Assembly: GCF_019396385.1 (NCBI RefSeq)
Contig: NZ_JAHKRN010000017.1
Location: 1-64,000 of the forward strand
DNA from: Nonomuraea harbinensis
GTDB taxonomy: Bacteria > Actinomycetota > Actinomycetes > Streptosporangiales > Streptosporangiaceae
Direction of reading: 5' to 3'
DNA: 64,000 bases
The notes beneath the pieces are model-generated. The model saw nothing but the letters and a program-made list of their open reading frames with translations, searched no databases and was not told the origin of the DNA. Shown piece by piece: positions 47,200-56,345 of the stretch. Position 1 is the first letter of the stretch. The number at the start of each line of letters is the position of its first letter. A program made the position numbers and the translations under genes.

Positions 47200-49716
47200 A
47201 TGGATGCTCTCTCCCGGCGGCTGCCGGCCGCCGTCGCCCTCGTCGCCGTCACCCTGCTCGCGGTCGCCGCCTGGCTGGCCGAACTGCCGCCCGCCCCGGC
47301 CGGGCGGGACGCGCCGCCCGGCTCGTTCAGCGTCGAACGGGCCTGGCCCGTCCTCGAACGCATCGCCGGCGAGCCCACGCCCGTCGGGTCCGCCGCCGGC
47401 GACGCCGTCCGCGACCATCTCGTGGCCGAGCTGACCCGGCTCGGGTTACGGCCCGAGGTGCAGACGGGGGCCGGCGCGCACCCGTTCGGCGGGGACATGG
47501 TGGCCGGGGTCACCGAGAACGTGATCGCCGTCGTCCCCGGCGCCGACTCCACCGGCCGCGTCGTGCTGGCCGCCCATTACGACTCCACGCCCACCACGCC
47601 CGGCGCCAGCGACGACAAGGCGTCCGTGGCCGCCATCCTGGAGATCGCCCGCGCCCTGCGCGCCGGGCCTCCGCTCCGCAACGACCTGGTGCTGCTGCTC
47701 AGCGACGGCGAGGAACCCGGGCTCATCGGGGCCGAGGCGTTCCTCCGTCACCCCATGGCGCGGGACGGCGGCGTCGTGGTCAACCTGGAAGGGCCGGGGA
47801 ACGCCGCCCCGTCGTCCGTCTACAACGTGACCCCCGGCGGCGGCGCCCTGGTGGGGGCGTTCGCGCGGGCCATGCCGCACCCGGTGGGCGAGTCCGCGCT
47901 GGTGGGCGCCTACCGGGAGACCGGCTTCCACTCCGACCTGACCGTGCTGGAGGAGAACGGGTGGATCGGGATCGACCTGGGGCTCGCCGGCGGGCGCGCC
48001 TACTACCACCATCCCCGTGACACCCCTGCCGCCCTCGACCGGGCGGCGCTGCAGATGCAGGGGGACAACGCGCTCGCCATGGTCCGCGAGCTCGGCTCGG
48101 CCGACCTGCGTGAGCTTCGGCAGCCCCGGGACGAGGTGTTCCTCACGATTTTCGGCGTGGTGTTCCGCTACCCGGCGGGACTCGCCACCCCACTGGCTGT
48201 CCTGGCCGCCCTCGCCGTCCTGGCCCTCGCCGCCTACACCCGCCTCTCGGCACGGCCCCGGAGGGCGGATTCTTCCGACAGTGGTACGGCTGTGACGGTG
48301 CCGCGGTTGGTCGCCGGGATGGTCGCCGTGCTCGGGGTGCTGGTCGTGGTCACCGGGCTGAGCATGGGGTTGTGGCCGGCGCTCGTGGCTGTGGAGCCGG
48401 GGTACGGGGATCTGGTCAGCGATCCGTACCGGCCGGAGCCGTATCGACTGGGCCTGGTCATGATGGCGGTGGCCGTCGTGTGGGGGGCGTACGTGGCGCT
48501 GCGGCGGTGGCTGAACGCGGTGGTCCTGACCGTCGGGGTGCTGTTCTGGCTGGCGGTGCTCGGGGTCGCGGCGGCGCTGCTGATGCCCGGGGCGTCGAGC
48601 TACGGGTCGCTCACCGCGATCGCCGGGGCCGCGGGGCTCGCGGGCGCGCTGGCGCTGCGGCGGCGGCCCGTGCTGGGGACGGTCGTGCTGGCGTGCGGGG
48701 TGGCGCCGGCGGTCGTGATGTTCAGCGTGGGGGCGCGGTCCATCAGCACCGCGATCGGGCTGGCGATGGCCGCCCCCGCAGGTCTCTTCTACGCCTTCGC
48801 CGCCCTGTCGGCGCTCCCCCTGCTCGCCGCCGTCACCCCGGGAGGTGGCCGGACCCCGGCGGCAGTTCCTGCGCGCGGCGAAGCCCCGGCGGCCGTCCCT
48901 GCGAGGGACGGCGCGCCGGTCCAGCCGACCGGCGTCGGGCGCCGGTCGGGCCGGGAAGGTGGTCCGGGTGTGGACGCCGGGTGGCGGTCGGGCGCGGAAG
49001 GCGGTTCGGGTGTGCGGTTCTGGCGGTGGGTCGGGGTGTGGGGTGGGCCTGTGGTGGCGGGGGTGCTTGCTCTGGTGCTGGGCGGGGTGGGGCTGGGGGT
49101 CAACCGGTTCGGGGAGGAGCGGCCCCGGCTGGCGCATCTGGCGTACGTGCTCGACGCCGACGCCCGGCAGGCCGCGTGGGTGAGCATGACCGAGCCGCCG
49201 CACCCGTGGGCGGCCGAGCGGGCGCCGGACGTGCCCGCCTCCTGGGATTTGCCGCTTCCGTACCGGCAGGTGCCCGCCCGTGTCGGGCCCGCGCCCGCCA
49301 CAGGGCTGCCCGCGCCCGAGCTGACCGTGCTGGAGGAGCGGCGTGACGGCGGCGAGACCACACTGCGGGTACGGGTGCGGTCCCAGCGGGGGGCCTACCA
49401 GCTGAACCTGCATGCCGACGTCGCGGTCATCGGTGGCTCGTTCGAGGTGCCCGGGCTGGCGCCGGTGACGCTTCCCGCGTACGAGCCGGAGGGCGGGGCG
49501 TGGCCGTTCGAGGTGCAGTTCTTCGCCCCGCCGGAGGAAGGGGTGGAGTTCACGCTCCGGTTCGCGGGCGCGACGCGGCCACGGCTGGCGGTCGCCGACA
49601 TCACGCTCGGCCTCGACGGCGTCCCGGGGCACCGGCCGCGCCCGGCGGGGGTGGTCATGACCCCGTCCGGCGGCGGGCTCCCCACCGACTCGGTGACGGT
49701 GGTCAGGGTGCTCTGA
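47200..49716 (+). CDS. M28 family membrane peptidase (ERMP1/Fxna-like layout)
   Basis: 838 residues. An N-terminal signal anchor (LPAAVALVAVTLLAVAAWLAEL) is followed by an M28 zinc-peptidase domain (about 45-310). Metal ligands are visible in AAHYDSTPTTPGASDDKASVA, LLSDGEEPGLIGAEAF and VVNLEGPGN. Then come about nine membrane helices (about 345-600), a low-complexity Pro/Ala/Gly-Arg linker (about 580-640) and an extracytoplasmic C-terminal beta domain. The order peptidase-membrane-beta domain resembles eukaryotic ER M28 peptidases. CATTAT ends 6 nt before the ATG at 47200, so the mRNA should be leaderless. Expression is likely under the divergent ArsR-like regulator. Confidence 0.9.
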   Translation: MDALSRRLPAAVALVAVTLLAVAAWLAELPPAPAGRDAPPGSFSVERAWPVLERIAGEPTPVGSAAGDAVRDHLVAELTRLGLRPEVQTGAGAHPFGGDMVAGVTENVIAVVPGADSTGRVVLAAHYDSTPTTPGASDDKASVAAILEIARALRAGPPLRNDLVLLLSDGEEPGLIGAEAFLRHPMARDGGVVVNLEGPGNAAPSSVYNVTPGGGALVGAFARAMPHPVGESALVGAYRETGFHSDLTVLEENGWIGIDLGLAGGRAYYHHPRDTPAALDRAALQMQGDNALAMVRELGSADLRELRQPRDEVFLTIFGVVFRYPAGLATPLAVLAALAVLALAAYTRLSARPRRADSSDSGTAVTVPRLVAGMVAVLGVLVVVTGLSMGLWPALVAVEPGYGDLVSDPYRPEPYRLGLVMMAVAVVWGAYVALRRWLNAVVLTVGVLFWLAVLGVAAALLMPGASSYGSLTAIAGAAGLAGALALRRRPVLGTVVLACGVAPAVVMFSVGARSISTAIGLAMAAPAGLFYAFAALSALPLLAAVTPGGGRTPAAVPARGEAPAAVPARDGAPVQPTGVGRRSGREGGPGVDAGWRSGAEGGSGVRFWRWVGVWGGPVVAGVLALVLGGVGLGVNRFGEERPRLAHLAYVLDADARQAAWVSMTEPPHPWAAERAPDVPASWDLPLPYRQVPARVGPAPATGLPAPELTVLEERRDGGETTLRVRVRSQRGAYQLNLHADVAVIGGSFEVPGLAPVTLPAYEPEGGAWPFEVQFFAPPEEGVEFTLRFAGATRPRLAVADITLGLDGVPGHRPRPAGVVMTPSGGGLPTDSVTVVRVL

Positions 49717-49883
49717 GGGTCCGAGGCTTCGAAGTCAAAAGCTGAAAATCTTTTTGGGAAACCCCTCGGGCCGGGCGCCGTGAGCAAGCCTTCGGCCTGC
49801 CCGGCCCGCCGTGGTCCGGGGAGAACCAGGACCCGCTGTTCCACCTCGGAAGTCCGCTGAGGAGGGTCCTGACCGGCGACATG
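49717..49883. other. Intergenic stretch with AAAATCTTTTTGGG tract
   Basis: Between two convergent M28 peptidase genes. It holds an A/T-rich tract (CAAAAGCTGAAAATCTTTTTGGGAA around 49735-49760) that is unusual in this GC-rich window and could be the T-run of a terminator for the first peptidase. The rest looks like decayed coding sequence but matches nothing I recognise. Confidence 0.35.
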
Positions 49884-49923
49884 GAACGGCGGGGTCCTGT
49901 GAGGGCAGGGCCCCGCCGTTCCG
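49884..49923. terminator. Bidirectional terminator between convergent M28 peptidase genes
   Basis: GGAACGGCGGGG (49884-49895) and CCCCGCCGTTCC (49912-49923) form a perfect 12-bp stem with a 16-nt loop, 5 nt before the stop codon of the minus-strand peptidase. Confidence 0.8.
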
Positions 49924-49928
49924 GGGCG

Positions 49929-51425
49929 TCAGTTCTGGGCGGTTGCGGAGGAGAGGGCGGCGCGGGCGCCGGCCGGGCGGTCCGGGATGGTGCGCAGGTC
50001 GAACGCGTACCGGGCGGTGGAGTCGGCGATCGCGTCGGAGTTCACGTCCAGCGCGAACGCGTTCACGTTGGTGAGGGTGTCGCAGGCCAGGTGGTAGCAG
50101 GGGTCGTAGGCCTGGCCCGCCGTGCCGCCCCACAGGGCCGCCTCATCCGGCGTCTTGATGCCTTCCGCGCCGGTGAAGATGCCGCCGGAGGGGATGCCGA
50201 CCGCGATGAACGGACCGTAGTCGGAACGGCCGTCGAAGTCGGTGCCGCGGGTCGGCACCTTGCGGTCCTTGAAGAACTTCTCCAGCCGCGCCTCGATCTG
50301 CGCCGATCCGGGCGGGCCCGCGGGAGCGCCGGTGGCGTCGGAGTCGTCGCCGTCGTAGAGGAACAGGCCGTAGTTGGGCGAGGCGACCATGTCGAAGTTC
50401 AGGTAGACCCTGATCCGGTCGCGCTGCGCCTGGGTCAGGCTCTCCACGTACTGGTCGGAGCCGAGCAGGCCGATCTCCTCGGCGGCCCAGAAGGCGAAGC
50501 GGACCTTGTTCTTGACCGGGAAGTGCCGCATCTGCAGCGCGGTCTCCAGGATGGCGGCGCTGCCGGAGGCGTTGTCGTTGATGCCCGGGCCCTCGGGGAC
50601 GCTGTCCAGGTGGGCGCCGACCATGACCACGTCGCGCGAGTCGCCCCAGCGGCTCTCGGCGATCACGTTGTCGTTGGTGCCGAGCGTGAGCGTCGCGTCG
50701 ACCGCCAGGCGCACCGGCGTGGCCGTGGTGGCCAGCGCGTTGCCGACGGCGAAGTCGGCGTAGATCATCGGGATCCCGGCCCGCCACTCGCCGATGTCCA
50801 GCGGGTTGGCCTCGGTCCGGCCCGGCTGGCCCTCGTTGAAGACGATGATCGCGGACGCGCCGGCGAACCCGGCGTTACGGACCTTGGTGGCGAACGGGCA
50901 GGTGCCGCGCTGGATGAGCGCGATGTTGCCCGCGGTGAACCCCGCGAAGTCCGCCATCTCGCAGCCGCTGGTCGAGGTCGGCGTGGGGGCCGGCGGCAGG
51001 GTCAGGTCGACGCCCTGCACCGGGGCGGTCACATCGCCGGCCGGCGACGGCTGGAAGGTGAAGAAGTCCTCGTTGGGCGTGTAGTCCGCCAGGACGGGCG
51101 GGCTGTTCTCGACCCAGCCCGCCACGAAATTGATCGGCTGCAGAGTGACCTTGTAACCGGCCTTGCGGAGCTTGTCGGCGACGTAGTCACGGGACGCGTC
51201 GTAACCGGAGGTGCCCGCCGCCCGGTTGCCCCCGTTGGCGTCGGCGATGGCCTGGAAGGCCTTGAGATGCTTACTGACGTTGGCGCCCTTCACCTGCTTC
51301 ACCAGCAGCTTGGCGAAGACCTCGTCGAGCCCTCCGGCGGCCTGGGCCGGAGACGTGAGGGAGAGCGGGAGAGCGAGTGCCGTGACCAGGGCGAGGGCAC
51401 GGACGACGCCTCGGCGAATTGTCAT
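49929..51425 (-). CDS. Secreted M28 aminopeptidase with PA domain
   Basis: 498 residues. The signal peptide is MTIRRGVVRALALVTALALP, cut near AQA-A. The N-terminal part (DANGGNRAAGTSGYDASRDYVADKLRKAGY) and PA domain (about 130-220, MADFAGFTAGNIALIQRGTCPFATKV) precede the zinc-peptidase core. That core contains VMVGAHLDSVPEGPGINDNASGSAAILE and RFAFWAAEEIGLLGSDQYV, which hold the His, bridging Asp and catalytic Glu-Glu. It is the Streptomyces aminopeptidase S (SGAP) type and releases N-terminal hydrophobic residues from peptides outside the cell. The ATG at 51425 has GGAAAG upstream. Its products could feed the peptide importer at 30-36 kb. Confidence 0.93.
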   Translation of the reverse strand: MTIRRGVVRALALVTALALPLSLTSPAQAAGGLDEVFAKLLVKQVKGANVSKHLKAFQAIADANGGNRAAGTSGYDASRDYVADKLRKAGYKVTLQPINFVAGWVENSPPVLADYTPNEDFFTFQPSPAGDVTAPVQGVDLTLPPAPTPTSTSGCEMADFAGFTAGNIALIQRGTCPFATKVRNAGFAGASAIIVFNEGQPGRTEANPLDIGEWRAGIPMIYADFAVGNALATTATPVRLAVDATLTLGTNDNVIAESRWGDSRDVVMVGAHLDSVPEGPGINDNASGSAAILETALQMRHFPVKNKVRFAFWAAEEIGLLGSDQYVESLTQAQRDRIRVYLNFDMVASPNYGLFLYDGDDSDATGAPAGPPGSAQIEARLEKFFKDRKVPTRGTDFDGRSDYGPFIAVGIPSGGIFTGAEGIKTPDEAALWGGTAGQAYDPCYHLACDTLTNVNAFALDVNSDAIADSTARYAFDLRTIPDRPAGARAALSSATAQN

Positions 51426-51642
51426 GTCGCACTTTCCATGTGACGGCAGTGGAGTCGTGCGCCCGTCTGGGCGCGGGGCCATCTCAGGGGATGGCTAGAG
51501 GGAGATCCGCACGGCAACTCATGCCCCCGAAGCGTGCTGAACGGAACGTATGCCTGCTGGCAGCCTCTGAGAAGGCCCAGTCAGCCCATCACATGCGGCA
51601 GATTTGGGACACTCTCGCAGTTGACGACCCCGCGTACGCGGT
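51426..51642. other. Intergenic region between aminopeptidase and PhoX-like genes
   Basis: 217 bp holding the promoter and leader of the minus-strand aminopeptidase and the 3' end of the PhoX-like gene. I found no convincing hairpin terminator, riboswitch consensus or small ORF. It includes a run less GC-rich than its surroundings at about 51575-51625. Confidence 0.4.
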
Positions 51643-53118
51643 CTATAGGGGCCCTCGCCGCCACGGGCCCCTGATCGCGTAGGTGCGCCCTGGCGGATCG
51701 AGCGAGGCCGTCGAGCCGAGCTGGTTGACGAAGAGCACCGACCCGTCGGGGCTGAAGCACGCCCCGGCGAACTCGCTGTCGTCGGCGATGTTGACCGCGA
51801 ACTCGAAGGGCCGGCCGCGGCGCGGGTCCAGCCCGATCAGCCGGTTCACGTTGGCCAGGCCGGGGGCCAGCGGGTGCGGGTCGGCGTCGGCGTCGGAGGC
51901 GTCGTCCTCGCACAGCACGATGCCGCCGCGCGGGGTGAACGTCAGGTTGTCCGGCGAGTCCAGCTCCTTGCGCCCCGGCGACTCGTACACCAGGACCAGC
52001 GTCCCGCCGTCGCGGCCGGGGATGTACCGCCAGACCTGGCCGTACCCCTCCACGTAGCCGTCGGCGCCCGGCGCGTCGCCGTTCTTGGCGTCGCCGCCGC
52101 TGGTGGAGTTGAAGAACACCGAGCCGTCGCCCCACCAGCAGCCCTCCAGCCGGTTGAACTTCGCCCCGCCCTTGGCCAGCCCCTGCTGCGTGCAGGTGGG
52201 GGCGCCGCCCTCCAGGTCCGGGTCGGGGTCGTCGACGCGCACCCACTCGACCGGCAGCCGGGCGCCCATCCGCTGGCCCTCGCGGCAGTCGTAGCCGTCC
52301 ACGCCCTTGATCTTGAGCATCTCCAGCACGCCGCCCCGGGCCAGGTTCTCCGGGTCGCGCGGGCGGAACCGGTAGAACCCGTCGGGCTTGCCCGAGTCGT
52401 CCTCGGTCTCGTACACGTACCCGGTGCGCGGGTCGACGGCGACCGCCTCGTGCGAGAAGCGGCCCATCGCGGTGAGCGGCATGGACGCGGCCGGTCTGCC
52501 GGGGGAGGGGCCGCGCAGCGGCACCTCGAAGATGTAGCCGTGCTTGCGCTGCCATCCGCCCGCCGGCCCCGCGGTGGTCTCCTCGCAGGTCAGCCAGCCC
52601 CGGTCGCCGAGCATGCGGCCGCCGGCGCAGTTGATGATCGTGCCGTTGAGGCTGACGAAGTGGCGCAGGACCTCGCCGCTGCGCAGGTCCACCTCCAGCG
52701 TGGTGGTGCCGCCGACGCCCAGCGCGTCGTACCGGGCCGAGCCGGGCACGTGCACGCGGCCCTCGGGCGTGCCGGGGGCGGTGCGCACCTCGTGGTTGCG
52801 GATCAGGCGGACGGTGTGCCGGCGGGTGCCTGGGAAGGCGGCCATGCCGTCGTGCGCGATGGGCGTGAGCACGCCGTCGGACATCGGGGTGCCGGTCTTG
52901 CCGAGCACCACGTACGAGAACCCGGACGGCAGGGCGAGCAGCTCCTCGCCGGTGTTCGCGCTGGGGGCGCGGCGGAGCGGGCCGTAGCCCTCGCCGCCGG
53001 TGGCGGCCTCGCGGCCCGTCTCGGCCCAGGAGGCGTGCGCGGCCAGGGTCTGGACGGCGACGGCGGTGGCCAGGGCGCCGCCGGTGGAAAGGAAGGATCG
53101 TCGATCGAGCGCGGTCAT
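51643..53118 (-). CDS. PhoX-like phosphatase (DUF839), Tat-exported
   Basis: 491 residues. MTALDRRSFLSTGGALATAV is a twin-arginine signal (DRRSFL). The DUF839/PhoX domain is clear in ANTGEELLALPSGFSYVVLGKTG, HDGMAAFPG, LIRNHEVR, GTIINCAGGRMLGDRGWLTCEET and LTAMGRFSHEAVAVDPRTGYVYETED. This last group includes the acidic metal-ligand region of the Ca/Fe phosphatase. It releases phosphate from organic esters outside the cell. The ATG at 53118 follows GAGGTGAA. Direct GTTCAC repeats spaced 22 bp in its leader look like a PHO box. Its Pfam assignment is firm; the activity is inferred. Confidence 0.9.
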   Translation of the reverse strand: MTALDRRSFLSTGGALATAVAVQTLAAHASWAETGREAATGGEGYGPLRRAPSANTGEELLALPSGFSYVVLGKTGTPMSDGVLTPIAHDGMAAFPGTRRHTVRLIRNHEVRTAPGTPEGRVHVPGSARYDALGVGGTTTLEVDLRSGEVLRHFVSLNGTIINCAGGRMLGDRGWLTCEETTAGPAGGWQRKHGYIFEVPLRGPSPGRPAASMPLTAMGRFSHEAVAVDPRTGYVYETEDDSGKPDGFYRFRPRDPENLARGGVLEMLKIKGVDGYDCREGQRMGARLPVEWVRVDDPDPDLEGGAPTCTQQGLAKGGAKFNRLEGCWWGDGSVFFNSTSGGDAKNGDAPGADGYVEGYGQVWRYIPGRDGGTLVLVYESPGRKELDSPDNLTFTPRGGIVLCEDDASDADADPHPLAPGLANVNRLIGLDPRRGRPFEFAVNIADDSEFAGACFSPDGSVLFVNQLGSTASLDPPGRTYAIRGPWRRGPL

Positions 53119-53123
53119 GGGGA

Positions 53124-53152
53124 GTTCACCTCGCTGACAGCTCGGGTTCACA
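53124..53152. promoter_or_regulatory. Possible PHO box upstream of PhoX-like gene
   Basis: GTTCACC at 53124-53130 and GTTCACA at 53146-53152 begin exactly 22 bp (two 11-bp units) apart. Actinobacterial PhoP binds tandem 11-bp units starting GTTCACC. An inverted TGTGAACC lies at 53215-53222 near the divergent gene. The first unit overlaps the ribosome site of the PhoX-like gene, which is closer than usual. Confidence 0.4.
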
Positions 53153-53245
53153 AAGCGTAGACGCCGGATTCGAGGGCAAGGAGGCCCAACTTGATCGGGC
53201 CGCGCGAAGTAGCGTGTGAACCGTTCCCGGCGCGAAGGGGCAGGT

Positions 53246-54916
53246 GTGCTGCAGCGGATCCTGCGGATGGCGGTCGCCGTCACGGTGGTGGTGCTGGCCC
53301 TCGTGCCCGACAGCCTGGTCGGCCGGGTGGCCGGGGCGGGTCCCGGGGAGTGCCCGCCGCGCGACACCCGGGTCCTGGCCCGCTACCCGATCACCGGTTA
53401 CTGGATGATCCCGCGCTCCGACGCGTGCGTGACCCGGCGGATGGTCGAGGCCATCCACGGGGTGGGCGCCGACACGCTGATCACGTTCGGCGCGCGGCTG
53501 CTGCCCGCGTCCGTCGGCCCGGACGGGCGGGTGGGCGGCGCATTCGACGACTGCGTCGAGGACGGCAGGACCTGCTACCAGGCCGCCCGCGACACCGGCA
53601 GAACGATCCGGCAGGTCTACACGTACACGGCGAGCGAGCACTTCGGGGCCGGGGTGCTGCGCTGTCCCGGCCTGGACCGGCGAATCGAGAACGGCGGGCG
53701 CGTCTACTACCGGCTGATGCTCGGCGACTCGTGCGAGGCGTCCACGTACGACCTGCTGCTGGTCGCCGCCGACGGCGACGGCGTGGGGCACATGATGACC
53801 GAGGCCGCCGCGCAGGGCATGAAGGTCTTCCCCGGCCTGCCGGTGCCCCCCAAGGACGGGGCCAAGCCGTGGCTGCCCGACCTGGCCCACCTGCCGGCGC
53901 TCAACGCCTTCACCGCGCGGGTGGTCGCCGACTACCGGCAGCGGTACGGGGCCTCGCCCGCGCTCGGCGGCCTCTACCAGTCGTTCGAGCTGGCCATGCG
54001 GGGCCGGGCCGGCGACGACCCGATCATCGCCCTGTACGCGGCGCAGCACGAGGTGGTGGCCGGCGCGTGGCCCGGGGTGACGATCATGGTGAGCCCGTTC
54101 TGGGACGCGCGCCGGGGCCGCGGCTTCCCGCCGGAGCAGGTGGAGAAGGGGTTCGACGAGATCGCGGCCACCCGGGCGGGGGCGCCGATGGTCATCGCGA
54201 TCCAGGACGGGCGCGGGGTCGGCAAGGTCCCGGTGCACGGGCCCGACGAGGCGGACGCGCCGGTGGACCCGCGGCTGGAGCCGGTCGCGGGCAAGGTCAC
54301 CAACCGGCAGGCCTACTACGGCTCCGCCCGCGACTACATCGAGGCCGCGGCCCGGCGGGTGACGCCCGGCGTGCGGCTGTGGGTGAACGTCGAGGTGTTC
54401 GAACCCACCCAGGTGGCGGGCGAGTGCGGCCGGGCCGACCCGTTCCCGCTGCGCGGCCGTACCACCAAGGCCCGGGTGGACGAGCAGGTCGCGGCGGCCG
54501 CCGCGCACGGCACCAAGATCATCGCGTACGGCTGGGACCCGTTCCTGACCTGCCGTGACGACCCGTCGGCGCCGTCGCTGGCCGACGAGCTGGCGGCCGG
54601 CTGGCAGGAGCCGATCGTGGTGCGCGCGACCCCGGCCGTGCGGGACGGGGTGGCCGGCGTCCTGGTCGAGGGCTACCACCTGGGGGGCGGCACGCTGCGC
54701 TTCGCCTACCACCGGGCGGGCTCGGGGCCGGCGACGGTGGAGGCGCCCCAGGAGTGGCACGACCCCGGCACGGGCCGGGACATCCCGTTGGAGTCCGCGT
54801 GGGCTCCCTTCGAGCCGGAGGATCCGGATCCGGCGCGGCCGTGGGTCACCATCACGGCCACCAACGGCGCCGGGCACACCGCCACGTCCGGTTACGCCAT
54901 GGCCGTCAGCCCGTGA
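53246..54916 (+). CDS. Secreted protein, DUF4434-like (TIM-barrel) with C-terminal beta domain
   Basis: About 556 residues. A signal peptide (LRMAVAVTVVVLALVPDSLVGRVAGA) precedes YPITGYWMIPRSDACVTRRMVEAIHGVGADTLITFGA. The layout alpha/beta-barrel (about 35-430, with PALGGLYQSFELAMRG, TIMVSPFWDARRG and VRLWVNVEVFEPTQ) suggests a DUF4434/GH-like fold. Glu residues in YQSFE and VNVE are at places where glycosidases keep catalytic acids. A beta domain closes the protein. The GTG at 53246 with AAGGGG (53235-53240) is preferred to the GTG at 53216. It may be a glycoside hydrolase of unknown specificity. Confidence 0.7.
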   Translation: MLQRILRMAVAVTVVVLALVPDSLVGRVAGAGPGECPPRDTRVLARYPITGYWMIPRSDACVTRRMVEAIHGVGADTLITFGARLLPASVGPDGRVGGAFDDCVEDGRTCYQAARDTGRTIRQVYTYTASEHFGAGVLRCPGLDRRIENGGRVYYRLMLGDSCEASTYDLLLVAADGDGVGHMMTEAAAQGMKVFPGLPVPPKDGAKPWLPDLAHLPALNAFTARVVADYRQRYGASPALGGLYQSFELAMRGRAGDDPIIALYAAQHEVVAGAWPGVTIMVSPFWDARRGRGFPPEQVEKGFDEIAATRAGAPMVIAIQDGRGVGKVPVHGPDEADAPVDPRLEPVAGKVTNRQAYYGSARDYIEAAARRVTPGVRLWVNVEVFEPTQVAGECGRADPFPLRGRTTKARVDEQVAAAAAHGTKIIAYGWDPFLTCRDDPSAPSLADELAAGWQEPIVVRATPAVRDGVAGVLVEGYHLGGGTLRFAYHRAGSGPATVEAPQEWHDPGTGRDIPLESAWAPFEPEDPDPARPWVTITATNGAGHTATSGYAMAVSP

Positions 54917-54992
54917 TCTCGCGGCGTCGCTCACTTATCGTGTCGTCGTCGTGACTTAATGTGCTTCTGGGATTCGTTCTGGAGGGGGACCG

Positions 54993-56345
54993 ATGTCACG
55001 CCGAAGCACCCTGGTCGCGCTGGTGACGGTGAGCACCGCGCTGGTCGCGCCGCCCGTGGAGGCCGCCGCCGCGCCGCCGCCCGTGCCGGGAGCGGAGGTC
55101 TCACCGGTCATGGATCCGCAGCGGGCGATCGACTACTGGACCGCCAGGAAGCAGTCCAGGGCCGACGCCGTCGACCTGCCGGAGAACGTCGTCATCCCGC
55201 GGTCGGCGGGGTCGAGGGTGAGCGTGCCGCGCAACGAGCGGCTGACGCCCGGCTCCGACGCCAACGGCTACGCCCGCGTGCGCAAGCCCTACCGGCGGAC
55301 GCTGGAGAGCAGGGCCACCGGCCGGCTGTTCTTCCTGGACGCCGCCGGTCACCGCAGGTCGTGCAGCGGCGCGGTGGTGCGCTCCGCGCGCAGGCTGCTG
55401 GTGGCGACGGCCTCGCACTGCGTGTACGGGGTGGCCGGGCGGGGCGGGCGCGCCACCTGGTCGGAGCACATCGCGTTCGTGCCCGCGTACGACGGCAAGG
55501 CCGCGAGCCTGCGCGAGCGCGCCCCGTACGGCGTGTGGGGAGCGCGGCGCGTCTACAAGCCGCGGTCCTTCACCGGCGTGTCGCCCTACGACTGGGACTC
55601 CATCTACGACCTGGCGCTGGTCGAGGTTGGCAGGCGGGGCGGCGCGACGCTGCAGGGGACGGTGGGCGGGTTCACGCCGCTGCGCAACGAGGGCGGCCGC
55701 CACACCGTCGCCAGCCTCGGCTACCCGAGCGACGCCCCGTACGACGGCACCCGCCAGCTCTGGTGCCTGGCCCGCACCCGGCCGTGGGCCGGACACGCGG
55801 TGCGCGGCGAGACCGGCGGGCGGCTGCGCACCGACAACTGCCACCTGTACGGGGGCAACAGCGGCGGCCCCTGGCTGACCAGGGACGACGGCCTGCTGAT
55901 CGGGGTGCTGACGTCCGGGGCGAACGACGAGGCCGGCCACGGCTACGCGGTGGCCAACCCGCTCGGCCGGGACAGCTTCGGCGCGGTGGTGCGCCGGGCG
56001 GACCCGGCGGGCGTGTACGACGCGCTGTCGGTCGAGGGCTCGGGCACCGCCCGCGAGGTCACCGCCACCGTGACCATGAGAGGGCTGATGGCGGCGGCCC
56101 AGGTGCCGGTCACCTTCACGCTCCCGCCCGGCTCGCGGGCGGGGGACGCGCCGGGCTGCGAGGGCGAGGGGCGGCGGGTGACGTGCACGCTCGCGCTGAT
56201 CCGCCCGGGTGAGTCGGTACGGGTGAGCGTCCCCGTCCGGATCCCGCGTGATGACCGGCCGAGCGCGACCGTGACCGTCGGCTCCACCTTCCTGGACCCG
56301 GACCCGCGCGACAACAGGGACACCTTCCGGCTCGCGTCACGGTGA
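54993..56345 (+). CDS. Secreted trypsin-like serine protease with C-terminal DUF11/CARDB-like domain
   Basis: 450 residues. A signal peptide (LVALVTVSTALVAPPVEAAAA), a pro-region, then a chymotrypsin-fold domain: HRRSCSGAVVRSARRLLVATASHCVYG (catalytic His), YDLALVEVG (Asp) and NCHLYGGNSGGPW (Ser in GNSGG). A C-terminal beta-sandwich (about 345-450) with EVTATVTMRGLMAAAQVPVTFTLPPG resembles DUF11/CARDB repeats used for display. GGAGGGGG is upstream of the ATG. It ends 9 bp inside the convergent GH5-like gene. Confidence 0.9.
   Translation: MSRRSTLVALVTVSTALVAPPVEAAAAPPPVPGAEVSPVMDPQRAIDYWTARKQSRADAVDLPENVVIPRSAGSRVSVPRNERLTPGSDANGYARVRKPYRRTLESRATGRLFFLDAAGHRRSCSGAVVRSARRLLVATASHCVYGVAGRGGRATWSEHIAFVPAYDGKAASLRERAPYGVWGARRVYKPRSFTGVSPYDWDSIYDLALVEVGRRGGATLQGTVGGFTPLRNEGGRHTVASLGYPSDAPYDGTRQLWCLARTRPWAGHAVRGETGGRLRTDNCHLYGGNSGGPWLTRDDGLLIGVLTSGANDEAGHGYAVANPLGRDSFGAVVRRADPAGVYDALSVEGSGTAREVTATVTMRGLMAAAQVPVTFTLPPGSRAGDAPGCEGEGRRVTCTLALIRPGESVRVSVPVRIPRDDRPSATVTVGSTFLDPDPRDNRDTFRLASR

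Noticed and set aside
49760..49880. Possible remnant of a third peptidase between the two M28 genes
   Set aside because: One frame gives short protein-like stretches, but no peptidase motif is present and the stretch is too short to judge.
51426..51642. Possible riboswitch in the leader of the secreted aminopeptidase
   Set aside because: I could not match the leader to ydaO, cobalamin, SAM or glycine consensus elements, nor find a matching terminator/antiterminator pair.
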